Below are positions 12,821 through 24,492 of a stretch of 64,000 nucleotides of DNA, piece after piece (positions within the stretch are counted from its first letter, which is position 1; every line of letters begins with the position of its first letter). Under the pieces are notes generated by a model. That model did not search any database. It was given only the letters and a program-made list of their open reading frames with translations, and was not told where the DNA came from. Origin of the DNA: Steromphala cineraria (taxonomy: Eukaryota; Mollusca; Gastropoda; Trochida; Trochidae); the NCBI GenBank assembly GCA_916613615.1, contig OU744721.1:55128747-55192746 (forward strand), given 5' to 3'. The position numbers were made by a program, and so were the translations under genes.

Positions 12821-13307
12821 AGAGACACAGAGTATGTTGATAGGATCACATATGTCAAATTTTGAAATCGATGTTATTACATCGGGAACCACTAACTGTT
12901 ACTGAAAATAACAAGTTAAAGGTCAATCAGTACATTAGAGCGAAAATAAGGCCATTCAAAGTTGGGAATTTGATCGAAAACCGGACAATGCGGCTCGAGT
13001 GGCGCGCGCAAATTCGCCAAAAGTAATTTTGAAACCTGGTCATAAGCTGATAGGAAGATATATTCGATTCGATAGTGATTATTAGGTATTGTAACTAATA
13101 GGTAGATTAATTGGATGCATAATTTCGAATATTAAACGTATTTGAGATGTTTTCTCGATTTTTCCATAAAATCAAACATTTTAGAGATATTATGCCTAAA
13201 TGGATATATTTGCAAGTCCAGTGATGAGATATGAACTTCAATCAGCATATTAGATATTTTGTAGCTTATAAAAACCAAATAAAATATTAAAGATACTCTG
13301 TGTCGCT
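12821..13307. mobile_element. TTAA-flanked MITE, TIR AG(A/C)GACACAGAGTAT
   Basis: About 487 bp bounded by AGAGACACAGAGTATGTTGA and the inverted form of AGCGACACAGAGTATCTTTA, each next to TTAA (12817-12820 and 13308-13311). It lies just after the CCDC57 coding end. No coding capacity. A TTAA target with AG...CT termini fits Kolobok-type or possibly piggyBac-type elements. Confidence 0.75.
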
Positions 13308-13381
13308 TTAAAAATGTATTACCCCACCATGTCTCCAGGAACTTATCCAAGTTTACCAGCCAAGTACAACCCTGGATCAGG

Positions 13382-13545
13382 TCAGCAACATATGGTGACA
13401 GGAGATTCGCAGTATCAGGCCCTGTCCTATGGAACTCACTGCCAGAGAATATTTGATCTACCGGTATTCCACTTCTGGATGACTTCAAGAGTGCAATCAA
13501 AACTCATTTGTTCAAAGAATCATATCCGTTAACTTTTCCTGTGTG
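13382..13545 (+). pseudogene. Non-LTR retrotransposon reverse transcriptase, C-terminal remnant
   Basis: In the frame starting TCA at 13382 the translation runs YGDRRFAVSGPVLWNSLP, then a stop, then STGIPLLDDFKSAIKTHLF. The pattern (R/A)F-V-GP-LWNSLP followed by L-FK-(A/R)-(L/I)K-HLF is typical of the end of LINE-type reverse transcriptases. The in-frame TGA and the lack of upstream domains make it a dead fragment. Confidence 0.7.
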
Positions 13546-14197
13546 AAAATATTCATGTGTTTCAGACTCCAAAAGCGCCTTTGAGCAGCTGTAGTTAGCT
13601 ATACAAATGTTCAGTTATTTTTATTACCTATAGTTTTTCTATCTCCTCATTTAATGAGAGAATATTTCCCTGTTGTGCTTCAGGAAATACTGAATGAATG
13701 TTCTTTTACTGTCCAAGATTCAAATTTTCTGTCAGTACTTTAAACTTGAACCTTCTTCAATAGTGTTTAGCACAACTTTTACCAGTCTGTAATATGTAAT
13801 GATTCTTTATATATTTTCAAGCTGGTATTTGGTATGCAATACTTCCATTTCATACAATCAGTACAAAATGAAATCCACAGAAATCTGAAACTAGTCAGCA
13901 GCTCTGTATCTCATCCAAATTTATGTCCAGCTTGTGTTGTTACCAAATTTGTTTCCCTCAATGATAATAAGTTGGGCTTTAAATACGCATCTAAATCAGT
14001 GATAACAAACAAAATATTTCTATACACTAATTTATTATACATGAGATGATAGACAAGAGATGAGGCATAGATGAATGAAGATAGAAGGTAGAAGAGTCAT
14101 GTATATTCAGAAAGCTATTTACAAGGGAGATGAATGGTTCATGTAAGTCACAGTCTGTGTCAGCACTATGTCATTTCAAAGTGGTCAACTCAGGATT
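13546..14197. other. Intergenic or NUF2 3' UTR sequence
   Basis: Between the reverse transcriptase remnant and the NUF2 stop codon I see no gene. On the minus strand an AATAAA (plus-strand TTTATT at 14031-14036) lies about 165 bases past the NUF2 stop and is a reasonable poly(A) signal. Confidence 0.5.
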
Positions 14198-17100
14198 TCA
14201 GTTTCCCACACATCCTTCGAGGGTGTTGATGAGAAGATGACGGAAGGAATCCCAGTTGTTTCCAAGATCAGCATGCATGTTGTCAACCTGCAAGTGAAAA
14301 CATCAAAAACTTTGCTACTTTGTATTGATCATACCAAAATCTTAGCAATGGAAGCCTTGCCAATGATTGTCGCGTGGATAAGCACTTGGTACGGTTAATG
14401 CTAGCAATAAGTCCTCAATAATTCAGAGGAGAGCTTGTTCTTCAACGTTATTTTCTTTTTCTACATTGGCCAAGTTATTTCTCAATGGTCTGCCCTTTCA
14501 TTGCTACTGGACCAATAAAGAAAAATTCTAGTTGATAAAATAGCATTAACTAACCTTTCAAAGTTATATTTTCACCAAAGCAGAGTTAATTTTCATGAAA
14601 ATCAAACTATAAATAAGATTGTTGAACTTTCCAAAATGTTGAAAGTTTTGAAGCAATAACTTTTTTATCTCTCTATTTGCATGGCTTCAAATTCTCAAAA
14701 TTGTATTAACCTTTTCATCAAGTTTGACTGGCCTTTTTTTGGGCCGAGTTTACCAAAATACATTTTAATGCCATACCATTGACAGTGAATAGATAATAGT
14801 TGGTACATACCAAGTCGACAATATCTGAGTAGAGCCTGTTGATGTTCTCGATGCGACCCCCGACCTCCTTCTCCTCTTCCTGTAGATCTGACACTAGCTG
14901 TTGTTTGGCCACTTGCAGCTTCCTCTTCTCTCCGTCCTGTCCCTCGCTGTTACACTTTATCATCCTGCAAGACATGAAATGTTACGATTCTAGATTTATG
15001 ATATTTAAAAGAATTTAAACAACACTCAAGAAGCATTTATCATTTGCAGCAACAGCTTGTCCGCAGCTTAAAAGGAAATTATGTGTTTAAAGTTTTGTTT
15101 ATACCAATGTACATAGCTAAACAGAGGTTACGGATTTCTAAACTATAAAGATTTTGATTAATTTTGATAAATTTTGGAATTGTAATCACATTTTGTCAGG
15201 AACATTTCACAAGCTATTCACTAACAGGGATATCACTGCCAAAGCAATAAAGTCATTATAAACAAAACTGCATAGTTTTGAAACTGAACTCAACTGACTT
15301 TCATTTTTTACCCCTGCCTTGTTTCATACATCAAAGCTTATTACAAAAACTCCCTCAATCACTCTCAGTATTTGATTCCAATATGTCAGTATGATCGTCC
15401 TTATCAAATGAAATACATACCTTTCACTACGCACCACAATATAAACTATTGAAAATTCAAATGTTCGTCTGTTTATTTCGAGCATTATATCATAATATCA
15501 CTGCAATTTACCATATTAAACAAAACATGAAACATTATTTGCTTACAAATCATGAATGACGAGAAGGAACTGTCCCTCCTAGTAAAATTCAGAACCTTGG
15601 AATTAACCTTTTAATAATGTTTTACATTTACCCAGTAATCATTTGTCAACTTAAAAGTTACAAAAGAAGCAATGAAAGACCACATCAGCTTAAAACATGC
15701 AATTAATTTCATCAACATCTTTGAAAGTTGACTCACTCATTGAGTTGTGCCAGCTGGTCGGTGTAGGCGGCCATCTTGGATTGATGTTGCATGCTAAGTT
15801 TGGTGCTCTTCTCCTGTCGTAGAGCCAGCGCGTGCTTCACCTGGTCCTGTTTAGCTGTCAGTTCACCCAGCGTCTGTTGTAGGTCCTGCTGTCTGTCTCG
15901 ACATGTCACGATCTGCTCCTCCGTCTCACTGGAACATTAGATATAGTTTACCATGACTATCTAGGGTTTACAGAGCAGTAGGTGCCTCATACATGTTTGG
16001 TTCAACTAAACTGATTTATCATATTTTCATTGGTGAGATATTACATTTATTGGTGAAAATGATATCTGTATTTTTTTTATTTGTAACATGCAGTTCTACT
16101 TTGTGAAATAACATTTCCAATAACAAGACATCATTGACCTCCTTAAGTGGATGAATGAGAGTGCTGTTGATTGCTGATGATGCTAATTGTAGCTTTATGT
16201 GGTGTATCACTGAATTTGTTGCTATTTCAACTATGTTTTTTTGCACTTCATTGCAATTCCATTTTCTCTTTAATTAAGCTGTAAGTGATCATTAATGTAC
16301 ACAAACTCACTTCTCCTTGTCAACATCCTGTTTGATGGACTGCAGTAGTTTGAGAGCCTTCTCTGCACACGCCTCCAGTTCCTTGACCTTCTTGTGCTCG
16401 GCGTGTAGCGTGGTGCCGCGGGTCCGCTTCTCGTCCAGGGTCATCTTGAGTCCAGACAGCTTCTGCTCCATACGCTCCTGCTCTTGCTTGACCCGCTCCG
16501 GAGACTGGACGATCTTGTGGGACAGCTTCTCTCCGTCCTGCTGACTCTTCAGTATTGTTAGCTTCAGCTGGTCCTGGTCATCAAATGAGCGGGAATGAGG
16601 GGACATTTATTGCACTGGTTGTAATTTAACAAAGGTATAAACCTGGAGAAAAGCCTTGAATTTGAACACTTGACCGTAAGGTCATATTTTACCTTTAAAA
16701 AGCCTGGAAATCCTAAAAAAAAAGCCTTGAAAAGTCCTTAAATTCACTATGACCATGAACTTCTTTGTATGATATTAAAATTCAGAAATCTTTGTGAGAT
16801 TTTGCTGTTTCATGATATTTACAGGGCATTCTCTTACTTTAGTCTCTCTCATGATTCATTTCAGAATCATGCTTTTTCTCACTTGCTTCAATTATTGGCC
16901 TTAAATTTTTGCCTTGAAATAATGTACAACCCTGGTATAGAATTGAGTTACATTAACCAATATATAACAAGTTACCCACATAAACCAAGGTTACTCTCGG
17001 TGAATATGCATATCACAAAGTTTCAGACTGATTAAAATCAACCGAATCTGAGGAATAAAAGTTTCAGAATATGGACGCTACTGGCAATCGATATGTTCTA

Positions 17101-20100
17101 ACACAGAGCTTCCCATCCACATGTTCTGAATGCTACCGGACTACTCTCATGTTGCTGTAACCAGATAGCGCAGACAAAACCCAGTCATCAGCAATCCTAC
17201 CAAATTATCATTTTCAAATATCATTCAAAAAGCAGCAATCACAACAAAATTTACACAGGAGTCACCTGCTCCTTTTACCAAACACTTTTTCCTGAGTCCA
17301 TTTGCATTTAGCTATGTGAGCGGTCAGAGCCCATAGTCAATATTTTCACAATTTTATTTCTTGGAGCACGATCAATTCTAATCAGTCTGACAAATTTTGA
17401 CAAAAATTCTCACTCTTCAGTCTTCTTTTAACAATTATACCAACACAATTCGAAAAAAATTACTAATGTATAAGACAAAAAAAGCATACCTTTGCTGCTA
17501 CTTTTTCAGCCAGATTTTTCTTGAGTTCTGCAATGTTTTTCTGAGTATTAGTTTGGACCCTGTGGCTCTCCGCAACTTGTCGTTCCATGGTCTCAATCTC
17601 CTCCTGAACCTAAGTAAATATCAAAGATTATTGATCACAATGTGATACAGGTATCATCATCATGCAATTCATAAAAGAATATTTCAGGACGATAGATTTT
17701 TGGACATGTGTACATATCACTTTAACCTAAGAACACATGCTTCAGTGTGAATGATTGTATTTCGTCGTCTGTGATATCAACAAACCAGAAATAACTGTAG
17801 CATGGGACACAGGCTGTTGTATGCAAATGGAAAATTGAACAACTATTGACTTCAAGTGAGGTTTATCAAACCTTTTAGACTCTGAACACATGATATTCTT
17901 GAAATGTCTTGAATTACTTCTGTGAATAAAAGTGGTATCTCTCTACTGGCTAAAAATATAAGGAACACAACTCCAATTCAGCAGTCATAGCAACAAATTC
18001 AAGGCCTAACGCTTGATTTACAATCCACTTTCAGGATCTTATGACTTGAGTTACCTCTGTGAGATGGAGAGAAAAAATGGTTACTTGCAAAACTGATATG
18101 CATATGAAAAATATGACACCATTTATGAATCACCATATGAATACAACAACATTACACACTTTTACCAGGTAAGAAACAAAAAGATGCAAACCTTTCTGAT
18201 CTCTGGTTCCTGTTCTGCTCGTGTTGCTTTCAGCTTGCTTATCTTTTGCTTCAGTTCATCGTTGGATTTCAGTAGGTACTCTCGCTGTTCTCTGTAGCGT
18301 TCCTGTGTTCAACAGAAAGATTTTTTTGTGTAAGCGGTTATTTAATTAAGTATTTGTATTGTTACCAAGGTGACATGATCTCCCAAAATCAATCCATATT
18401 TCAAAGACACGAAAGTAGAGTAATAAATAAAGATAAAGTTTAAAAAACAGAAGAAAATATAGGGCAATATACTGTGATATGTTACAAAGTTGTTGTAATA
18501 ATCATCTGGTTTTTGAATCCTATCAAAAATCTTACCATGTGTGCCAACAACCAAACATTCCTTCATCTAGAAATTATAGTTTTTGGCCAAAATGTCCTCT
18601 TTGTACAACACCAAAGTCAAAATTTAAGTTTATGTGAACATCGATATGAAATATCAGAAAGTGGTAAATAGGCTAACTAAATGGTTAAAAAGTGTACAAA
18701 CTTTGGTTTTTCAGACCCCCTTTACCCCCGGTGTGTATTCGAGACCAGGCGTTTAATCGCGGCCGGCGTCTATTTATTTTAATAGGAAAGTTCATCCAGA
18801 TCACAACCTCAAAAGAGGAGTCATTATGGCAAATTCTCTACGGGAGCATTGATTTATCAACTTATCACCTGGTGTTTAATCGAGACCCGGCGTGTATTTA
18901 CTGGAAACAACCATACCCCAGGCCTCTAAAGACCAAGTGTCTTTTCGAGGCCCGTCGTCTATTCAAGGAAATATGGTTATTGATACTACGGACAGACAAA
19001 TGACCACTAATTATAACCTTGGTTTACTTCATAGTGGAGGTGTGATAAACCTCTTCTATGCTGAACTTGGACAGGGGCTCAAATGTTTGTTTTACAGTTT
19101 GCTAAGGTTTAAAATTGTGATTGAATAAATATAGCAATTCTCACATTTTTAGCCTTATGTGCTTCAAATACTTCAATTCTGGATTGTCTGAATCTCCAGA
19201 AGTTGATGGCAGCGCTAAGTATCTTCACCAGACGTTTGGGTTCTGTAAAATTTAAATATTACATGGATGGTATTCATATAGTGCAAATCTCTTATTGGAC
19301 TCTGTGCTAGTGTCGTTCAATATCAACTTACCATTTTTAAATGATTATTTGTTTCATTAGTGATGGAGATCTGTCATAACTACTTATCAGATATGTACAC
19401 AATTAGTTTTTAACATTGCAATAAGATGATGACAGAGATCGCAAACTACTGCAAAGAGAGTGTCTAATCATAAAGAAAGACTTTGCTAAAAATGTTTTAT
19501 GCAGAAAATTAATACAGACATCGTCTGCGCATAAAGTTATTGTTCATAAACTTTCACTTTTTCTAAATTGACTTACTTGGATCAATAACATCTTTAATGT
19601 TGAAATCTGTGAAAGCACATGAGTACATCACTCTTTGTCTGGAAATAAATTACAAATACTGTTGAATAAACAAACGTAAGTAACAATTCAAACAACTTCA
19701 AATTTCTCATACTATTATCATAAATGAGCATGGTTACAACTACAAATTTTCCTTGCATTTAAGTATGTTGAACTTGATAGCTACACAAAAAGCTATCACA
19801 AAAATACTCACTATGGTAAATCAAATTCCTTTGTCAGCCAATGAAGTATTGTTAATATAACAATTAAGTTACTTTTCTTAATCTACTTTAGAATTTTTAC
19901 TTTGGTCCCATAACACCATTTGGATTTTTTGGGAATGGTACACTTCTCTCTGTTTAACTTGTAGCTACATTTTAGTATCGCCAGGCATTCTTTTAGGGAT
20001 TCTCAGGACCTCCTATTGCGTAACTACAACCTTCACTATTCTATAAGCTAAAGACTCTAATCTTACCCATGTTATTAAGTTAATTACCGGTACTGTAATT

Positions 20101-22579
20101 TCTCTATTAATTCAACTTCTCCAATAATTTGACCACATAATATTATATGGAGTCACAAATTCAAAGGGCTTCTAATATTTCAACCAAGTGCTAAAAGTTG
20201 TAAGTTGATGCTCCTATGATTTACTATTTCTAAAAACCGTTATTTAATATGCTGTTAAAATATTTGGAAAGCATTCTTTTATCAACTGCAGTCAACAATT
20301 CAAAATATCTTAATACATTACCATTATTATGTTGTTATCTACAAAAACTATGTATTAGAATTATACACATTTATCTAATATTTCAACCAAAGTACCAAGT
20401 TAGCCAATACAAGTGCAAAACAGTTCAATCATCAATATTTCTGAAAAAATCTTTTGGAAAATTTAGGGTCGAATTAATAGAGAAATTACGGTAACTCTTT
20501 CAACTAGCAAGCCAGAAATCAGGCTTAAATTTATTTCAATTTGTTACTGGTTTCTTTGGGTGAAAGGGTAAATTGATCAGCAATGGTTGGCTTCCTGTAA
20601 CATCCAACATCTTGATAGCCTTCAATAAGAGAGGACACCTTTGATATTGTCAAAGTTATGCTGGATATAAATCACACTCCCTCCTACTCACAGTGCTAGA
20701 GTGAAGGCCATGAGAGCGGTGGATTCCTCGTGGATCTCTGGATGGTCACACATCTGGGAGATTTGAAGGTGTTGCTGCAAACAAATATCGAACATTTATC
20801 ACACATTCTAGTATTGTTCCCGAAAAGATCAAAGGCGCCGCCCACGCTTTATTCCGCAATAATGTATAGTTTTTGAGTGACGTCACGAAACAATGGCCCA
20901 TGACGTCAATAACAATCGGGTATGACGTCACAAGATATGGCCCTGATCGAGGATTTTTTAATTCGCGGCCTAACGTGAATTACAAAAGATGTCTTTTTGG
21001 AGTAGAAATAACTTAAAGGAGTAAAAAACAGACATACTAGAAAAGTAATAGAGTAGCCCTAACCATCATGTGTTTTGCAATAAAGTATAGTTTTGCCCTG
21101 AACTATTATAACGTCAAACCATTCGGCCTTCGGCCTCATGCTTTAACTATAATAGTTCAGGGCAAAACTATACTTTATTGCAAAACACATGATGGTTTGG
21201 GCTACTCTATTTCTTAAATAATAATGATAATGTTGATTATGATGCAAAAATCTTTGTATATACATTTTTCTTTGATTTTTTACAATCTTGACAACTCTGA
21301 TTAAATTTTTTGAATATTTCCTAATTCCTTAAAACAATCAGCTATATGATGTTGTAATTATTTCTAGTTTGTTGTTTGAACAAGGGTCATAGATGACATG
21401 TTCTCTGTTAAAATGCCAGTGGCAATCCATATCTGCAATCTTGAATTCCTAAAGACATAAAAATTCAAAACTTGCATTCATTTTCCGATTTCACATATCA
21501 TAATTTATTTTTGTATATGGATTTTCAACAGCAGTTAAGCGACATATGGCAATAAACAATCAACACTCTCAGTTATCAAGAGTGTATGAGTTACACACCT
21601 GTCGTACTTGATCCGCTGGTACACCTGAGATTGTCTCAAACAGCAATCCATACAACATGTTCCATCTATGTACCTGAAACATCAAAGCTATGATAATAAA
21701 ATAATTAAAATATTAACAAAAATAAAAGCTATGATATAAATACCTGATTGATATACACGTTACTAATAGCTAACATATTACCAAAGCGGCGTTAAACTTC
21801 CAACTTACTCAGTCAATAGTACTCTAATAATAGATACTACTCTAAATCAATAGGCATCGATGTCATTTATACTTTCACTACCAAGAGGGTTACAAAGTAG
21901 TGACATATTTTCAATTTATTATATGATAAGCGGTGAGAGACTGAGTTTTCTCAGTTGTAGAAAAGTATTCTCGCAACTCAGTGTGATATCACTTTTTCAA
22001 GTCAGTGAAAATATCACAGAGGCGATGACATCATGTGTACAATGGTTTGACGTCACTTCTACAATCAACGCGACGTCATCGCCGTCGCTAAGTTACGATC
22101 AACAATGGTATGACGTCGCCAGAAAACTCTCGAGTCAGGACCTTTTGGACATAAATTGCCAATTTTCGACCATAAAAACATATAATAAACAGAATATCTT
22201 TTGTGTTGAGTGTGATATCACTTATCTCTCATCTCGTGACGGGGTAAAGCCTATATTTTCACTTGTGGCTGCGCCACTCGTGAAAATACTGGCTCTACCC
22301 CGTCACTCGATGAGAGATAAGTGATATCACACTCAAAACAAAAGATATCCTCTATATGTGAGTGTTGTGAACATGCCTTTCGGACGGACAGGGCAATGAC
22401 TAATGACTATACCCAACGTTTTCACATACCGGTAGGATAACAATTACATGAAGAAAGGTAAATCTTCTACTTACATCTGGTTTTCTGATGTCATTTTCAC
22501 TGATAGGAATATCGATTTCTTTACAGCATGATACTATTTGATCAACGCTGAGTGTAGGGAACTGATGACTTAGTGACAT
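14198..22579 (-). CDS. NUF2: Kinetochore protein NUF2 (NDC80 complex subunit), complete
   Basis: Complement of join(14198..14287, 14811..14964, 15737..15928, 16311..16573, 17490..17609, 18192..18302, 19145..19242, 19577..19638, 20692..20774, 21599..21673, 22475..22579). All introns are GT-AG, phases agree, and the product is 450 residues (human about 464). NUF2 pairs with NDC80; the complex binds spindle microtubules at the outer kinetochore. Residues 1 to about 150 fit the calponin-homology head: start MSLSHQFPTLSVDQIV, then KRLVKILSAAINFWRFRQ, the family's conserved helix. The rest is coiled coil including KIVQSPERVKQEQERM, which matches the family's K-IV-SPE block. The short tail ends in CVGN. 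An acceptor (TTTTCAG) 8 bases before the ATG implies an upstream non-coding exon. In exon 16311..16573 the acceptor is GACCAG with a weak pyrimidine tract; an in-frame alternative lies 6 bases on. Convergent with CCDC57, divergent from ELP6. Confidence 0.95.
18713..18970. repeat. Dispersed repeat with CGGCGTSTATT / TTAATCGAGACC motifs
   Basis: A NUF2 intron segment in which GTATTCGAGACCAGGCG, TTAATCGCGGCCGGCGTCT, TTAATCGAGACCCGGCGTGT and TTTTCGAGGCCCGTCGTCT recur. It is more CpG-rich than its surroundings. A known style of invertebrate interspersed repeat, but I cannot assign the family. Confidence 0.5.
20878..20930. promoter_or_regulatory. Cluster of three TGACGTCA palindromes
   Basis: Perfect CRE/ATF-type palindromes at 20878, 20901 and 20923, spaced 22-23 bp, in the NUF2 intron just upstream of the 83-bp exon. 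They may belong to a worn repeat; any regulatory role is inference. Confidence 0.35.
21047..21211. mobile_element. Hairpin element with 65-bp arms
   Basis: GAGTAGCCCTAACCATCATG at the left returns inverted as CATGATGGTTTGGGCTACTC at the right; the arms match almost base for base for about 65 bp around a 33-bp loop holding GGCCTTCGGCC. Lies in a NUF2 intron. Arm similarity suggests recent origin. Confidence 0.8.
21896..22350. mobile_element. MITE with terminal 65-bp hairpin
   Basis: The left part (AGTGACATATTTTCAATTTA) resembles the GAGCACTAGTGCAC family elsewhere in the window. The right part is a long hairpin: GTGTGATATCACTTATCTCT (from about 22211) pairs with AGAGATAAGTGATATCACAC (to about 22332), with CACTTGTGGCTGCGCCACTC near the centre. 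It contains TGACGTCA at 22048. The open frame across it has no recognisable domain. Lies in the NUF2 intron behind the first coding exon. Confidence 0.65.
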
Positions 22580-22837
22580 TTTTGTTCCTGAAAAATGAAA
22601 ATCATACTTTATTAAATGATTTGGAGTGATTTCATGTGTGACAAATAAGATACTAGGGAGATAGTTGATTACAACAAAAATTATTATACTTTCAATTGTG
22701 GACAAAAATGATTCGATATATAACTTTTAAAGTGGTTTGATATTATAAACCTTAATTTGACTTAACTTTTTTCTGTGCTCTATGTCAATTATCTATTTAT
22801 AAATGTATAATTGTTTCATGTTTCATTCAATATATAA

Positions 22838-23004
22838 ACACGGATATAGCGAACACGGATATAGCGAACACTCGGATATAGCGAACATTTTCAAGTCCCG
22901 TCCCTATATACTATCAGTAAAATTATATGTGTATAGCGAACACCGGATATAGCGAACTAAATTCTTTGGTCCCTTGGAGTTCGTTATATCCGAGTTCTAC
23001 TGTA
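22838..23004. mobile_element. Pogo/Tigger-like MITE, GGATATAGCGAAC family
   Basis: Several copies of CGGATATAGCGAACAC followed by the right end GTTATATCCGAGTTCTACTG. The left CAGTAGAAC terminus is missing, unlike the intact relative at 28.5 kb. Upstream of the NUF2 start codon, probably in its 5' intron. Confidence 0.65.
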
Positions 23005-23130
23005 TTTTGTTTCCCTTTAATTATAAGATTGATTTCAATCCCAATTACAGAGTGTATGATGACTTTCCTACAATGCATTCTTGTGTAATTTCCGGAACCA
23101 GTGTTTTTGTAGATAAAACAGGTTCTTACT

Positions 23131-23950
23131 GGGTGTTTTCTTAGGCACAGTGGGTTCGTAGACAGATAAAACGGTGGGGTCGTAACTCAGACAGATGAAA
23201 ATAAATTCAACACAATATATCTGTTATCATTTATTATTATGTTTATATGTTTGTAAATGTATATTAGTAAATAAAGTGAGTTTGATTTCCAAGATCCCAA
23301 AGAGTGTATGTTACTGGTAAAACAAAACAGTTTGAGATACAAGCAATTGCTTGTAAAATAAATATTATATTTATAATATATAGTACAAATATTAAACCAA
23401 AAAAATTCTAGGATAAAGCAAGTTCATCCTATGTTTACCTTGATATCTGTGCGTAAATCATCAATTAGTCCCAAAGTAATTGGTCGTAAGAAATCAATTT
23501 ATTCAAGGTAAGTAATTGGTTATTGTTCATTGTTGTTTAATTAATGTCATTGGTGTTTGTTGTCTAATCATTAGCATAGTTGATTGTTATTTGCATTCAA
23601 TTGTTACTTTGTTTTTTTTCCTTTAACAGTTTGATGTTCTATGAAACATGTATTTGATACCATATTTCATGTTTAGAAACCCAATCATTAGATAGTAAAA
23701 ACTAATTTAATAAAATAAACATGGCAAAATTTGTATTGAAAAATGAACTTTACATTAAACACAAGTATCTGGTTACTCTTTTGTAACTTGTATCAAAACG
23801 ATCATTTGAGATACTTTTTGTAACATAGCATTCTTAGATAATATAATATTATGACAGTTATGTTCATAATTTTTAATTGTAAATAGGATTTTTAAGGCTT
23901 ATTTTGAATGTCTACGAACCCCCCGTGTCTACGAAAACGCCTTCACCCTT
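23131..23950. mobile_element. 820-bp element with inverted ends (GTTCGTAGACA)
   Basis: GGGTGTTTTC...GGGTTCGTAGACA at 23131-23163 is matched by the inverted TGTCTACGAACC...CACCC at about 23909-23950, so the termini form imperfect TIRs of about 36 bp. No open frame inside and no clear target duplication. It fills much of the region between NUF2 and ELP6. Confidence 0.55.
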
Positions 23951-24180
23951 TATTTTAGATACATGTTATATATGATGTTTACAAACACAACAGTGACAGC
24001 TAGGTAAGAAGACATATTGCACTTTATGGTTAGATTTAAAATATTTACAGCTTAGATTGAAATAACAATTATCACAAATTTAAAAATCAACTTTCTGCAA
24101 AACTGACTATCTTGCAAATGATTTGGCAAGTTTCTATAAACTTATAAATATACTTTTGTCGTCGTCCAAATGATTTCGTT

Positions 24181-24203
24181 TTCAAATCTGGCGCACCGGA
24201 AGT
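24181..24203 (-). promoter_or_regulatory. CDE/CHR-like cell-cycle module beside an ETS site (candidate NUF2 promoter)
   Basis: Read on the NUF2 strand: ACTTCCGG, then TGCGC, then a 4-nt spacer CAGA, then TTTGAA. A GC-rich CDE separated by four bases from the CHR TTTGAA is the classic arrangement through which DREAM and MuvB control G2/M genes, and NUF2 is such a gene in vertebrates. It lies 1.6 kb upstream of the NUF2 ATG, which fits a non-coding first exon. Function is inferred. Confidence 0.45.
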
Positions 24204-24431
24204 AAGTCACGTTAAAAAATGTAAATCTCATTTTTGTATAATACGAAATATAAATATTATAAAAAATATGATTTGGCTATGAAGAATAATTAATGATATT
24301 TAATAATTTGTATAAATAATTTCTGTATTGGATTCTTATGATCGTAATGCGGTTTTAGGACAAATGACAAAATGGCAGGCTATTTGAAATATAAGTCATT
24401 TCGTTTCAAAGAAATCCGATATTTCTCTCAA

Positions 24432-24439
24432 CCGGAAGT
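24432..24439 (+). promoter_or_regulatory. ETS-type site CCGGAAGT upstream of ELP6
   Basis: A second CCGGAAGT, in the same orientation as the one at 24196-24203 and 54 bp upstream of the ELP6 ATG. ETS/GABP sites are common in TATA-less promoters of housekeeping genes. No TATA box is evident nearby. Confidence 0.45.
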
Positions 24440-24492
24440 ACTTTACGATTACCTCCCTTGTTCAAGAGAAATGTGGATATTTATCAACAATC

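Noticed and set aside
13132..13500. 122-residue minus-strand open frame
   Set aside because: It is antisense to a MITE end and the reverse transcriptase remnant, which reads on the + strand.
21860..22324. 154-residue open frame in a NUF2 intron
   Set aside because: It covers a MITE and one arm of its hairpin and has no recognisable domain; a chance frame in repeat DNA.
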